In this document: piece after piece, positions 35,096 to 45,714 of the stretch
Layout: every line of letters starts with the position of its first letter
How positions within the stretch are numbered: position 1 is the first letter of the stretch
Assembly (NCBI RefSeq): GCF_904846235.1
Contig: NZ_CAJGZN010000013.1
Span: 1 to 64,000, forward strand
DNA length: 64,000 bases
Source of the DNA: Psychrobacter immobilis
GTDB lineage: Bacteria; Pseudomonadota; Gammaproteobacteria; Pseudomonadales; Moraxellaceae
Direction of reading: 5' to 3'
Notes under the pieces: generated by a model
The model's input: the letters and a program-made list of their open reading frames with translations, nothing else
Database searches by the model: none
Told to the model about the DNA's origin: nothing
Translations under genes and position numbers: made by a program

Positions 35096-36259
35096 ATGTC
35101 AGTTAATGAAGCATTATTAGATGAAGTCAAACAATGGCGCAAACAGATTCATAGCCAGCCTGAGCTTGGATTCAAAGAATTTAAGACCTCTTCATTCATC
35201 GTAGATAAATTACAGTCTTTTGGTATTGAAGTTCATCAAGGCTTGGGTGGCACTGGTGTGGTTGGCACTTTAAAGAACGGTGAAGGCCCTACTATCGGTA
35301 TAAGAGCCGATATTGACGCGTTACCAATCGCAGAACAAAACGACGTTGAGCATAAATCTACCCACGCAAACTGTATGCACGCTTGTGGTCACGATGGTCA
35401 TACCTCTGTTCTGCTAGGAGCGGCAAAACACTTAAGCCAACATAAAGAGTTTAACGGCACCATTCACTTTATTTTTCAGCCTGCAGAAGAGGTGTTAGGC
35501 GGCGCCAAAGCCATGATTGATGATGGCTTATTTGATAAATTTCCGATGGATGCCGTTTATGGCTTGCATAATTGGCCTGGGCTGCCAGTAGGAGAAATCG
35601 CTGTAAACAATGGCCCTATGATGGCTTCTTTTGATACTTTTGAGATTACGTTAACCGGCAAAGGCACACATGCTGCCATGCCGCATTTGGGCGCTGACCC
35701 TATAGCCGCAGGTGCTGCACTAATCACTAATATCCAATCTATTATCTCTCGCCGCGTCTCGCCATTGCAGTCTGGCGTTATTAGCGTGACGCAAATGAAC
35801 AGCGGCGATACCACCAACGTGATTCCAGATGTCGCCATCTTAAAAGGTACGGTTCGTAGTTTTGATATGGATGTACGCCAATCTATGCAAGAGATGCTAA
35901 CAGAAATGGTCGCCACTCTGCCGCCTTTATATGGTGTCAAAGGCGAGATGAATTACCACATTCGTTATCCAGTAACCACCAACGACAGTCAGGCTTACCT
36001 TGAGATTAAAGAAGCGGCTACTAAGGCGTTGGGCGTTGATAAAGTCAATACCGATGTAGAACCTTCGATGGCTTCTGAAGACTTCTCATTTATGAGTCAG
36101 GTAGTTAAAGGCGCCTATTTTTGGTTGGGCGTTGATGGCAGCATACCTTCTAAGCCGCTGCACAATGCCTCTTATGATTTCAATGATGATGCTATCGAGA
36201 CCGGTATCAAAGTATGGGTTTCTTTGGTTGAGTCGGAGTTACCAAAGAGTGCTGAATAA
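35096..36259 (+). CDS. M20-family amidohydrolase (hippurate-hydrolase-like)
   Basis: This is a zinc/manganese-dependent amidase of the M20D group, which removes acyl groups from amino acids or hydrolyses related amides. Metal ligands are readable: C97 and H99 in CMHACGHDGH, E131/E132 in PAEEVLGG and H158 in GLHNWPG, with a late His in PLHNASYDF. A dimerisation domain covers about 180-290. Length (387) is normal. It has no signal peptide. A DUF3100 membrane protein follows 77 bp later, probably as a transport partner. The substrate cannot be read from sequence. Confidence 0.92.
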   Translation: MSVNEALLDEVKQWRKQIHSQPELGFKEFKTSSFIVDKLQSFGIEVHQGLGGTGVVGTLKNGEGPTIGIRADIDALPIAEQNDVEHKSTHANCMHACGHDGHTSVLLGAAKHLSQHKEFNGTIHFIFQPAEEVLGGAKAMIDDGLFDKFPMDAVYGLHNWPGLPVGEIAVNNGPMMASFDTFEITLTGKGTHAAMPHLGADPIAAGAALITNIQSIISRRVSPLQSGVISVTQMNSGDTTNVIPDVAILKGTVRSFDMDVRQSMQEMLTEMVATLPPLYGVKGEMNYHIRYPVTTNDSQAYLEIKEAATKALGVDKVNTDVEPSMASEDFSFMSQVVKGAYFWLGVDGSIPSKPLHNASYDFNDDAIETGIKVWVSLVESELPKSAE

Positions 36260-36336
36260 AATTTTATTATCGACAGATAAAACTCAACAGACCAAGTTCA
36301 ATCAATAGAGTCACATCACACTCAAAGGGAATTCAT

Positions 36337-37653
36337 ATGAACAACAATAGCGTGCTGTCACCTACTATGACAAAGCACCTGCTTGATTGGAAACTGCATT
36401 TATTAGTGATTGCGGTATCGTTATTAGCGGAATGGATAGGCATTATCAAAATCCCTATTGGTATTGGCATTTTGGTGTTACTGCCATTACTTTATGCTTT
36501 TATCTTTGCGATTTTATTAAACCCTAATGTCGTGCCTTCGATGAAAGCGGTTATAACCAAACAACGAGCCAAGTTCGCCAGTTATGCCATTCTGTTAAGT
36601 ATTATGCCTTTCATCGCCAAATTCGGTGTTGGCGTTGGTCCAAATATCGAAGAAATCATTGCTGCCGGTCCAGCACTACTATTGCAAGAGTTAGGTAATG
36701 TAGCGACCGTTCTGATTGCCCTACCAGTTGCAGTGCTTGTCTTTGGCATGGGCCGAGAAGCTATCGGTGCCACGCACTCTGTTGCTCGTGAACCCAACGT
36801 TGCTTTGATTGCTGATAAATATGGGTTACAAAGCCCAGAAGGAATCGGTGTAATGGGCGTCTATGTCATGGGTACTTTGTTTGGCGCGATTTACTTCTCA
36901 TTAATGGCCGGTATCATTGCCTCGATGGACATTATGGATGTACGCGCACTTGCTATGGCATGCGGTATTGGTAGTGGTAGTATGATGGGTGCTTGTTCAG
37001 CAGCATTGGCAGAGACGGTGCCTGCCCAAGCAGAAACCATTACTGCATTTGCGGCCACTTCTAACCTGCTAACGTATGCCACTGGCTTATTCGTTAGTTT
37101 ATTTGTGGCGCTGCCTTTTACAGAGTTCTTGTATAAAGTAGTCAGTAAATTTAAGAAGAACCAACAAACAGTCGCTACGACAGAAACCAATTTTGATGCA
37201 GTCATGGAAGAGCCTGCCAGTCTTTCAATCATGCAATCTTTTATTTTATTGGCTGTGATTTGCGTGGTCTTGCTACTGAGCAACTGGGTAGGGCAGGGTG
37301 TAAATCCATTAACGGCATTACCTGCCATGCTCATTTTGTTTGCCTGTTGCGTAATTGGTATGTTGTTAAAACGATTTATTCCAGTCAATGTACCGGCGAT
37401 TGCTTGGATATCTATTGTAGCTATTTTAATCTCTCTACCACAGTTTCCATTTAATGCTTATGTTTTGGAGGAAACCGCCAAACTGGGTGTTCTGCAATTA
37501 TTAACACCAGTACTTGCTTATGCTGGTTTCGCTATCTCGCAAATGGAAGTTGATTTGTTTAAGAAGTCTGGCTTTAAAATCGCCATTGTTGCGATATTAA
37601 CCTTTACAGGTACCTTCATCGGATCAGCGATGATTGCGCAAGCCATGCTCTAA
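36337..37653 (+). CDS. DUF3100 membrane protein
   Basis: An integral membrane protein of 438 residues with about ten to twelve hydrophobic helices. The start (DWKLHLLVIAVSLLAEWIGI) and the central GMGREAIGATHSVAREPN and GIGSGSMMGACSAALAE motifs fit the DUF3100 family, whose members are proposed transporters without a proven substrate. A hydrophilic loop lies at about 268-290. It is encoded directly after the M20 amidohydrolase and before a strong terminator, so the two form a two-gene unit; uptake of the hydrolase substrate or export of its product is the simplest idea. Confidence 0.85.
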   Translation: MNNNSVLSPTMTKHLLDWKLHLLVIAVSLLAEWIGIIKIPIGIGILVLLPLLYAFIFAILLNPNVVPSMKAVITKQRAKFASYAILLSIMPFIAKFGVGVGPNIEEIIAAGPALLLQELGNVATVLIALPVAVLVFGMGREAIGATHSVAREPNVALIADKYGLQSPEGIGVMGVYVMGTLFGAIYFSLMAGIIASMDIMDVRALAMACGIGSGSMMGACSAALAETVPAQAETITAFAATSNLLTYATGLFVSLFVALPFTEFLYKVVSKFKKNQQTVATTETNFDAVMEEPASLSIMQSFILLAVICVVLLLSNWVGQGVNPLTALPAMLILFACCVIGMLLKRFIPVNVPAIAWISIVAILISLPQFPFNAYVLEETAKLGVLQLLTPVLAYAGFAISQMEVDLFKKSGFKIAIVAILTFTGTFIGSAMIAQAML

Positions 37654-37680
37654 AAGTTAGGTGGGTATTTGAAGATAATA

Positions 37681-37710
37681 AAAAACCCCAGTTGACCAAC
37701 TGGGGTTTTT
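37681..37710 (+). terminator. Intrinsic terminator after the DUF3100 gene
   Basis: Perfect arms AAAAACCCCAGTT and AACTGGGGTTTTT around a 4-base loop GACC, ending in T residues. The 300 bp from here to tRNA-Ser contain no gene I can support. Confidence 0.93.
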
Positions 37711-38010
37711 ATTGCTTGCTCTTATAGAAGAGCAGATAGTTATCTTGTGTTATAACTCTTATATGAGTCACTCTCAGTCCATGATACGAGTTTTTGAACT
37801 TGGCCAATAAACGTGGTATTCAATTAGATATATAGTTATTAAATCTTATACGACATATGAAATTAAGGCTAAACAGAAATATTTCAGACAGCAGTAGAGG
37901 ATGAGTATAGACTGAAAGTCTTACTGTTAAACTGTTAAAAGATATAAAGAATATTTAGGAAAGGGTAGAACAGGATGAAAAACAAAGGTTTTGCTTAAGC
38001 AGAATAAGAT

Positions 38011-38101
38011 TGGCGGTGAAGGAGGGATTCGAACCCTCGATACGCTATGAACGTATACACACTTTCCAGGCGTGCGGTTTCAGCCACTCACCCACTTCAC
38101 C
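38011..38101 (-). tRNA. tRNA-Ser (anticodon GGA)
   Basis: The minus strand gives a 91-nt class II tRNA with encoded CCA. Acceptor GGTGAAG pairs with CTTCACC, and the anticodon loop CTGGAAA gives GGA. The long variable arm is TATACGTTCATAGCGTA, and the T arm contains GGTTCGAATCC. A good promoter is visible upstream. Confidence 0.97.
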
Positions 38102-38117
38102 GTTTTTTGAACGCCTA

Positions 38118-38146
38118 AGTATAGCGGATACCATTTAAAATGTCAC
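38118..38146 (-). promoter_or_regulatory. Sigma70 promoter for tRNA-Ser
   Basis: On the minus strand GTGACA (38141-38146), a 17-bp spacer and TATACT (38118-38123) match sigma70 boxes with one mismatch each. The tRNA 5' end follows about 17 bases after the -10. Confidence 0.75.
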
Positions 38147-38230
38147 GACTTGCGCGCTATCTTTCTTTATTGGCAAGCGCCTGCTAGGATAGCAAGTATG
38201 TAACGGCAAGTATAAATGGTTGAAAGTTGA

Positions 38231-39124
38231 ATGATAAGTTTTAGTAGGCTTAAGTACGGATGTAAGAATAGTGCGCTGATGGCAGTATTACTTGTCGCGA
38301 CAGGTATTACCCAAGCACACGCTGATGATTTGACCCAGTGTAGCCAGTCTTTTTATGGGGGTGTTTATCCTGAATTTACCAATACCAAGCTAAAAAAAGA
38401 CACACAAGCGCTATGCATGGATGGCTTTGCGGTTATGTATTCAGGAGTATCGCGTACACCGCTTTGGTCAGCAGAGCATCTCGATCGCACACGTCTGCAA
38501 CAAGCTAAGCAGATCGATCGTGAAGATAGCTTTCACGAAGAGAGTAAACTACCAAAGTCAGCACGAGCCTCATTGTCTGATTATTCAGGTTCTGGCTATG
38601 ATCGAGGTCATTTGGCACCCAATGCCAATATGGCCAATCGCAGCCAGCAGTATGATAGTTTTAGTTTAGCCAATATTGCCCCGCAGTCACCACGTAACAA
38701 TCGCTACATTTGGCGTAATATTGAATCTGCCACTCGATATTTGACTCAGCAATACGGTGAGGTGTATACCATCACAGGTGTGGCATTTACTAATAAAAAA
38801 ACCAAGCAGCTCGCTAACCGTGTCCTTGTGCCCAGTCACTTCTTTAAAGCGGTATATATCCCAGCAACCAATCAAGCAGGCGTGTATTACGCCCCAAATG
38901 ATGAGTCAGAACGCATCGACGTAATTAGTATCGATGAGCTGACTACTGAGATTGGTATCGATGTATTACCTATGCTAGATAGTCAGTCCAAATCTCAAGC
39001 GTTTGATTTACCATTGAAGGCGGGTGAGAGCTCAGATACCCCTGAGGCGCCTGTGGAGGAGCCTGAGTGGATGCTGTTTGTCTGGGCTATTTTAGAGTGG
39101 TTAATTGCACAATTGCAGGCTTAA
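38231..39124 (+). CDS. Secreted DNA/RNA non-specific endonuclease
   Basis: This is a sugar-non-specific nuclease of the Serratia NucA type (beta-beta-alpha-Me finger). The core motif is D124-R-G-H127 in SGYDRGHLAPNANM, with the metal-binding N157 and downstream E165 in PRNNRYIWRNIE. A signal sequence is present at residues 15-31 (ALMAVLLVATGITQAHA), so it acts outside the cytoplasm. The C-terminus is unusual: an acidic linker (about 260-280) then a hydrophobic, Trp-rich helix, WMLFVWAILEWLIAQLQA, which could hold it to the membrane. Possible uses are DNA scavenging or competition; none is proven. Confidence 0.9.
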   Translation: MISFSRLKYGCKNSALMAVLLVATGITQAHADDLTQCSQSFYGGVYPEFTNTKLKKDTQALCMDGFAVMYSGVSRTPLWSAEHLDRTRLQQAKQIDREDSFHEESKLPKSARASLSDYSGSGYDRGHLAPNANMANRSQQYDSFSLANIAPQSPRNNRYIWRNIESATRYLTQQYGEVYTITGVAFTNKKTKQLANRVLVPSHFFKAVYIPATNQAGVYYAPNDESERIDVISIDELTTEIGIDVLPMLDSQSKSQAFDLPLKAGESSDTPEAPVEEPEWMLFVWAILEWLIAQLQA

Positions 39125-39195
39125 GCTGAAAGTAAGCCCCTAAAATATCCACATTTCGAAAAATATAAAATGTTACTGATAATAAGGATAATCAA

Positions 39196-39459
39196 ATGAT
39201 TGAGCCATTCGCCAACGACCATCAAAGCATGCAGATTGGTGATCTTGTCATTGAAAATCAAAAAGACAAGATTATTATATATGGTGATATTGATCTCACT
39301 TTTGACGAATTAGGATACGACCAAGCCCAACAGCTACATGAGCTGTCGGGGAAAATCGTACAAGCATTTGCAGATAAAAATCTATATAGTAAGAATGATG
39401 CTAAGTCAAAGGAAAATGATGACCAATTAGATAAAGATATCGACAATCCTTTCCTATAA
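39196..39459 (+). CDS. Small acidic protein of unknown function
   Basis: An 87-residue acidic protein, without signal peptide or membrane helix. The first half shows a regular IGDLVIENQKDKIIIYGDID strand pattern and a helix (DQAQQLHELSGKIVQAF). The second half is charged and disordered, ending NPFL. I recognise no family. AAGGA lies 8 bp before the ATG, which supports real translation. It follows the nuclease gene by 71 bp on the same strand and could be cotranscribed; an inhibitor role is conceivable but purely speculative. Confidence 0.6.
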   Translation: MIEPFANDHQSMQIGDLVIENQKDKIIIYGDIDLTFDELGYDQAQQLHELSGKIVQAFADKNLYSKNDAKSKENDDQLDKDIDNPFL

Positions 39460-39720
39460 GTCTTTGATATGGTTTTATTTTTACAGAAATAAGAAACTGT
39501 AAAAAAATTACTAGGCAAAACCTAAAAATTGCTTATAATGAGTTAAGACATCGCTTGTATCGCTCGAATCTTTAACCAAAAGCTTATAAGTTGTAATGGT
39601 AACTATCATTTAAAAAGGTCGAAACCGTAAAGCTCGTAATGAAAGGTTCTAGCAAAGGATAAGCATAGGACAACAGAAACATAACGTTTCGAGTAATCAT
39701 TGTATGAAGGGAGTCAATCT

Positions 39721-40104
39721 ATGAAATTATTTACAAAGACCACTTTAGCAGTTGCTGGTATTGGTATTGCTAGCATGGCATTCGCCGCTGACCCATTAGC
39801 CAACACTACTTGGCAGACATATGATGAAGGCAAGCCAAAAGGTACGGTAAAGATCACTGAGTCAAATGGTGTGTTGACCGGTACTCTTATTGCTACTAAC
39901 TCAGCTAAAGGCAAAAAGCACGTTGGTACGACCATTATTAAAGGTCTAAAAGCTGACGGTGGTGGTAAATATAGTGGTGGTACGATTACTGACCCTGAAA
40001 AAGGCAAAGACTATCGTATGACTGCAAGCTTAAGCGGCAACACGTTGAAGCTAAAAGGCTATATTGGCCCATTCTCTCGTAGCCAAGAGTGGAAAAAGAA
40101 ATAA
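39721..40104 (+). CDS. DUF2147 periplasmic protein
   Basis: A signal peptide (MKLFTKTTLAVAGIGIASM, cleavage after AFA) leads into a 105-residue DUF2147 domain beginning with DPLANTTWQTYDEGKPKGTV. The domain has the family pattern of short beta strands and ends KGYIGPFSRSQEWKK. DUF2147 proteins are small lipocalin-like periplasmic proteins without an assigned reaction. The ATG at 39721 follows GAAGGGAG and is preferred to one seven codons upstream. A TATAAT at 39534-39539 lies in the long leader and may be its promoter. Confidence 0.88.
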   Translation: MKLFTKTTLAVAGIGIASMAFAADPLANTTWQTYDEGKPKGTVKITESNGVLTGTLIATNSAKGKKHVGTTIIKGLKADGGGKYSGGTITDPEKGKDYRMTASLSGNTLKLKGYIGPFSRSQEWKKK

Positions 40105-40133
40105 ACTAAAAAATTAGTTTCAGCGTAATATAT

Positions 40134-40169
40134 AAAAACCCGCGTTACCGAAAGGTCTCGCGGGTTTTT
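40134..40169 (+). terminator. Intrinsic terminator after the DUF2147 gene
   Basis: Perfect 11-bp stem AAAAACCCGCG / CGCGGGTTTTT around a 14-base loop, ending in a T run. Confidence 0.92.
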
Positions 40170-40296
40170 TGCGCTTTAGGTTCAAGCTTATAGTTTCAAT
40201 AGGGGAGAGCTTTAAACACTAAAATTATAAACGCCGATACTACAGTGGGTAGTATCAGCGCATTTAACATCAATCTTTAGCTTACTTGAAAGGAGC

Positions 40297-41559
40297 TTAT
40301 CTTATAAATTCTGGGTAAGCTTCCATACCACATTCTGCAATATCAGCACCTTCGTATTCGTCTTCTTCAGAGATACGTAGACCGATAACCAGCTTGATGA
40401 TAGACCAAACCACTAGGCTGGCAATGAATACCCAAGCAAAGATGGTTGCAGCACCCACAATCTGACCGATAAAGGTAGATGCTGGGTTAGTAATAGGTAC
40501 AATTAGCAGACCAAATAGACCGACCACACCATGAACTGAGATTGCACCAACTGGATCATCAATTTTGATTTTGTCTAAGGCTAAAATAGATAGCACTACA
40601 ATAATACCGGCGATAACACCAAAAATAGTGGCTTGTAATGCAGAAGGAGTTGAAGGCTCAGCAGTAATGGCAACTAGACCTGCTAGTACACCGTTTAGAA
40701 GCATGGTTAGATCCGCTTTACCAAAGATGATGCGGGCTAAGATTAAGGCACCGACAGCACCGCCAGCAGCAGCAGCATTAGTGTTCAAGAATACCATTGC
40801 AACAGCATTAGCACTAGCGATGTCGCCTAATTTAAGCACTGAACCACCGTTGAAACCGAACCAACCCATCCACAAGATTAGTGTACCGAGTGCCGCTAAT
40901 GGTAGGTTGGCACCAGGAATAGCACGTATCTCGCCATTAGGGCCATATTTACCTTTACGTGAGCCTAAGAGCAATACACCTGCTAGAGCTGCTGCAGCAC
41001 CGGCCATATGTACAATACCAGAGCCTGCAAAGTCAGAGAAGCCCATGTCGCCTAGGTTAAATAGACCAAAGACATCGTTGCCGCCCCATGTCCAGCTACC
41101 TTCTAGTGGGTAGATAACACCAGTCATGACCACAGCAAACAACAAGAATGACCACAGTTTCATACGCTCAGCAACGGCACCTGATACGATTGACATACAG
41201 GTCGCTACAAAGACGACTTGGAAGAAAAAGTCTGATGCGGCAGAGTAGACAGAGTCGCCACCGAAGCCATTTTCAGCAGAGGCTGCTAGGGCGTCTTCTA
41301 CTAACGTATCACCGCCTGCAATTCCGCTTAAGAATAGGTCGCCACCATACATAATCGCATAGCCGCATACCATATACATGATACTAGCTGTTGCAAATAG
41401 TGCGACGTTTTTGGTTAAGATTTCGACTGTATTTTTTGATCGGACCAGTCCGGCCTCTAACATAGTGAAGCCTGCTGCCATCCACATGACCAACGCACCA
41501 CATATCAAAAAGTAAAACGTATCGAGCGCATATTGGAGCTCAAAGATTTGACTTTCCAT
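40297..41559 (-). CDS. amtB: Ammonium transporter
   Basis: AmtB/Mep/Rh channels move ammonium across the inner membrane and are blocked by GlnK. About eleven helices are visible. Family motifs are AGFTMLEAGLVRSKN near residue 30, DFAGSGIVHMAGAAAALAGV near 175 and WMGWFGFNGGS near 222, with pore histidines expected at H184 and in ISVHGVVGLFG near 328. Length (420) is normal. This protein has no cleavable signal by eye. It is cotranscribed behind glnK with a 107-bp gap, the standard nitrogen-control pair. Confidence 0.96.
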   Translation of the reverse strand: MESQIFELQYALDTFYFLICGALVMWMAAGFTMLEAGLVRSKNTVEILTKNVALFATASIMYMVCGYAIMYGGDLFLSGIAGGDTLVEDALAASAENGFGGDSVYSAASDFFFQVVFVATCMSIVSGAVAERMKLWSFLLFAVVMTGVIYPLEGSWTWGGNDVFGLFNLGDMGFSDFAGSGIVHMAGAAAALAGVLLLGSRKGKYGPNGEIRAIPGANLPLAALGTLILWMGWFGFNGGSVLKLGDIASANAVAMVFLNTNAAAAGGAVGALILARIIFGKADLTMLLNGVLAGLVAITAEPSTPSALQATIFGVIAGIIVVLSILALDKIKIDDPVGAISVHGVVGLFGLLIVPITNPASTFIGQIVGAATIFAWVFIASLVVWSIIKLVIGLRISEEDEYEGADIAECGMEAYPEFIR

Positions 41560-41666
41560 TTAAATTCCCCCTTGAATTTATAATATAGATATCGGCATTA
41601 CCGATAGATAAAAATACTGTAAGAGTCTGTACCTATAAGTTTATGCCCGTAGGTAGGTCTTCAAAT

Positions 41667-42484
<818 letters not shown>

Positions 42485-43339
42485 TTATGCTTTAGGAAAT
42501 AGTAGATAAGGAGTTTTTGTGCTGACCAATAGCTTTTTAGTGTCGCTACCTTGTAGTAATTCGCGTAGACGAGATTGGCCAAAAGCCCCAGTCATAAGTA
42601 AACCGATATCATGTTGGTTTTGATAGTAGTTCAAAGCCGCAGCTACATCACGGCAGTCAAGCAATGTCTTTTTAGATTTGATACCCGCCTGTTTGAGCTT
42701 GGCATAGGCTTCACGCAACGCATCACAGTTATCAGAAGTTTCCTTGCCAACCATCACAATATGAACCGTTAGTGCACGCACCAGTGGCGTTTTACACAGC
42801 CAATTTAGTAGTTTATGGCACGTTGGACTGTTATCAAACGCAAATAAAGCAGTAGTAGGGGGCAAAAATGGTGCATGTGTCACCAAAATAGGGCAGTGGC
42901 TGACTCGAATAAGTTGGCTCAGTGTAGATTTGCAAGTGACATGATGCCCTATAACGATCAATTGTGCTTGGTCATCGACGTAATCAATGCTCTGATTGAG
43001 GTTCTCATGACGATGCAATGTATATGTCTTTAGCTTATGGCGCTGCTGCTCACAATACGAGGTAGCTTGAGATAATAGCAGTCGGCCCTGCGCTTTTAGC
43101 TCACAATTGCTCAAATGCTCTTTGGATGTGAACTGTTCGAGCAAAGCGTTTTCATCATCAATATTGAGGCAACCAGAATAATTAATGGCGGCTTTTTGCT
43201 GCAAGCTTGGCATCGAGTGCAATAAGCCAACAGGCGCGCGCAGGCGAATAGAAGCCCACATACTGGCCTCTAGTACCGCTTGAACATGATCAGGACAGTC
43301 CAAGCAAGCAATCACACTATCTGGTTTTAAATTACTCAT
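42485..43339 (-). CDS. Universal stress protein (UspA family, two-domain)
   Basis: A 284-residue protein made of two Usp-like halves. The first opens DSVIACLDCPDHVQAVLEAS and ends LIVIGHH; the second opens TTALFAFDNSPTCHKLL and ends LLMTGAFGQSRLRELLQGSDT, which is close to the ATP-binding G-2X-G-9X-G(S/T) motif. The first half lacks that motif, so only the second is likely to bind ATP. Tandem Usp proteins of this size are common in gammaproteobacteria. It is downstream of a SulP transporter gene by 174 bp, on the same strand; joint regulation is likely. Confidence 0.85.
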   Translation of the reverse strand: MSNLKPDSVIACLDCPDHVQAVLEASMWASIRLRAPVGLLHSMPSLQQKAAINYSGCLNIDDENALLEQFTSKEHLSNCELKAQGRLLLSQATSYCEQQRHKLKTYTLHRHENLNQSIDYVDDQAQLIVIGHHVTCKSTLSQLIRVSHCPILVTHAPFLPPTTALFAFDNSPTCHKLLNWLCKTPLVRALTVHIVMVGKETSDNCDALREAYAKLKQAGIKSKKTLLDCRDVAAALNYYQNQHDIGLLMTGAFGQSRLRELLQGSDTKKLLVSTKTPYLLFPKA

Positions 43340-43513
43340 AAAACGACCACATCATTTTAATAATAAAAATCGGCTATCTCAGTTTATGGTTGGCGTATGC
43401 AAAATACATCCAACCCTTTTACTAATATAACTGTCTATTAATATCCGATACATCAGCCATGGACTAAGAATATAGCCATATGGCAACCGCGTAGATTCGC
43501 TTAACAGTTTCGC

Positions 43514-45013
43514 TTAGTCTAACAAGCCAATGTCTCGGCGGTCATGAACAGAGAAGCGATCAATCAGTGTTCGACTCGCATTGTTGAGTCCTACCACTTT
43601 GACATCAATACCTTCACGTTGCAAGCGCATCACTAGTTTGTCCAAGGTATCAACAGCGCTAACATCCCAAAAATGTGCTTGGCTTACATCAATCTGAATA
43701 CTATCTACAGCCTCTTTGGTATCAAAACCATGTAAGAACTGGGTAGTAGAGGCAAAGAATACCTGTCCTTGAACATAATAGTAGCGAGTGTTGCTGCTGT
43801 CATCATATTCACTAAAGATGGTTAGGAACTGACCAATTTTATTGGCAAATGCCAAAGCAGATAGTAAGACACCTACGCCGACACCGTAAGCTAAGTTGTG
43901 AGTAAAGACGGTAGTCAATACAGTCGCTAGCATAACGATATTAAATGACATTGGATGCGTTTTAAACTCGCGAATAGATTGCCAATTAAACGTACCAATC
44001 GATACCATAATCATGACTGCAACCAAGGCTGCCATTGGAATTTGACTGACCCATTCGCTCAAGAACACGACCATAATAAGAAGAACAACACCGGCCATCA
44101 AAGTAGACAGACGCGTACGACCACCCGATTTGACGTTAATCATTGACTGGCCAATCATCGCACAGCCTGCCATACCACCAAAGAAACCCGACACGACATT
44201 AGCCATACCTTGACCACGACACTCTTTGTTTTTATCACTTGGGGTATCGGTCAATTCATCGACGATCGTTGCTGTCATCATAGACTCTAAAAGACCAACG
44301 ATGGCAAGCGCGATAGAGTATGGTGCAATAATCAGCAAGGTATTTAGGTTTAATGGAATGTCAGGCAACAAGAATACTGGCAATGAATCTGGCAAATCAC
44401 CCATGCTGCCAACGTTGCGAATGTCAAGATTCATATACATTGCAACAGCGGTCAAACCTACAATACAAATAAGCGGTGAAGGAACGATGCGACCGATTTT
44501 AGGAATAAGGGGAAACAGATAAATAATCGCCAAACCAGCTGCCGTCATGATATAAACGGTCGTGCCAACACGCTCAGTCATGGGGTTCAGTTCTGGTAAT
44601 TGCGCAGCAAAAATCAGTATTGCTAAAGCATTGACGAAACCGATAACCACTGAGCGAGAAACAAAGCGCATCAAGTTGCCGAGCTTTAGGATGCCCATGA
44701 CAACCTGAATGGCACCGCATAACAGAGTCGCAGCAAGCAGATACTGCAAGCCATGATCAGCGACCAAATCGACCATTACCAGTGCCATTGCCCCAGTCGC
44801 CGCCGAAATCATACCTGGACGACCACCGACAAAACTGATCACTACCGCGATACAAAATGAGGCATATAAGCCAACCTTTGGATCAACACCAGCGATAATG
44901 GAAAAGGCAATGGCTTCTGGAATAAGGGCTAGGGCTACAACCAAACCCGATAAAACGTCACCGCGAACATTGGAAAACCACTCGTCACGCAAGTTATCAA
45001 TAAAAGATGTCAT
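43514..45013 (-). CDS. SulP-family anion transporter with STAS domain
   Basis: SulP proteins carry sulfate, bicarbonate, dicarboxylates or other anions. About twelve to fourteen membrane helices fill residues 20-390, with the family motifs [23 protein letters not shown] near the start and [20 protein letters not shown] near 285. A cytoplasmic STAS domain covers about 400-495 with [19 protein letters not shown]. The ATG at 45013 (499 aa) is chosen for the typical start [10 protein letters not shown]; an ATG nine codons upstream is possible. Bicarbonate uptake is one option, but the anion cannot be told from sequence. Confidence 0.9.
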   Translation of the reverse strand: MTSFIDNLRDEWFSNVRGDVLSGLVVALALIPEAIAFSIIAGVDPKVGLYASFCIAVVISFVGGRPGMISAATGAMALVMVDLVADHGLQYLLAATLLCGAIQVVMGILKLGNLMRFVSRSVVIGFVNALAILIFAAQLPELNPMTERVGTTVYIMTAAGLAIIYLFPLIPKIGRIVPSPLICIVGLTAVAMYMNLDIRNVGSMGDLPDSLPVFLLPDIPLNLNTLLIIAPYSIALAIVGLLESMMTATIVDELTDTPSDKNKECRGQGMANVVSGFFGGMAGCAMIGQSMINVKSGGRTRLSTLMAGVVLLIMVVFLSEWVSQIPMAALVAVMIMVSIGTFNWQSIREFKTHPMSFNIVMLATVLTTVFTHNLAYGVGVGVLLSALAFANKIGQFLTIFSEYDDSSNTRYYYVQGQVFFASTTQFLHGFDTKEAVDSIQIDVSQAHFWDVSAVDTLDKLVMRLQREGIDVKVVGLNNASRTLIDRFSVHDRRDIGLLD

Positions 45014-45714
45014 AAGTAAACTACATAGGGTTAGAGGCAAAAAAAGTAATCATTACTCATTTATAAAATGATCGCGTCGCTAATAATAGCTATTCATTTT
45101 TCTTTTACTTCAACATGCACTAGGTCATGTTGCTGTGTTGAATTGTGAGAAACTAATAACCAAAATATCTAACTAAGGTCTCTAACTAATAACCAAAGTA
45201 GCTACTGATTTTTTTGGTATCAAAAATACGCTCATCAATAATCAATACGATGATAAGGGCAGTAAATTACCTAAAAATATTTTTTAAAAGATTGCTTAAA
45301 ATAGGCAACTAGATAGATGTACCTACAATAATATATAGAGTCAGCAATCACTTGCTGTAGTAGAAGGTGATATATCACTCGTCAAATTATCAAAATTGTC
45401 TGATACACCCTTATTACAACGAGAATCGTTGATGAAGAGACGTGACAATCGCGCGATAAATGTGACAACATGCTAAACTAAAATGCTTGAGCAATGTGCT
45501 CAGCAAAATACTGATAAATATTAATCAAGCTGACTATTATAGCATTAGCCACTTAATATAAAAACAGGCGAATAATAGCATAAACTCATAAAAAATCAGT
45601 ACCGAAATCTGAACGATGGCGTTAAGATGCTGCACATCTTAGCGGTGTCGATTAGAGTCGCTATACAGCAGATTTATTTGATACAACTTTTCTCGTTTAA
45701 TAGAAGGAATAGAT
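45014..45714. other. Divergent intergenic region between sulP and murD
   Basis: About 700 bp without a supported gene, AT-rich. Inverted repeats are CAACGA-GAA-TCGTTG at 45417-45431, TGAGCA-ATG-TGCTCA at 45488-45502 and TAAGATG-CTGCA-CATCTTA at 45623-45641. The last lies 74 bp before murD and could be a leader hairpin; the first is a partial match to a Fur site. Promoters for both divergent units must lie here, but none is clear. Confidence 0.45.
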
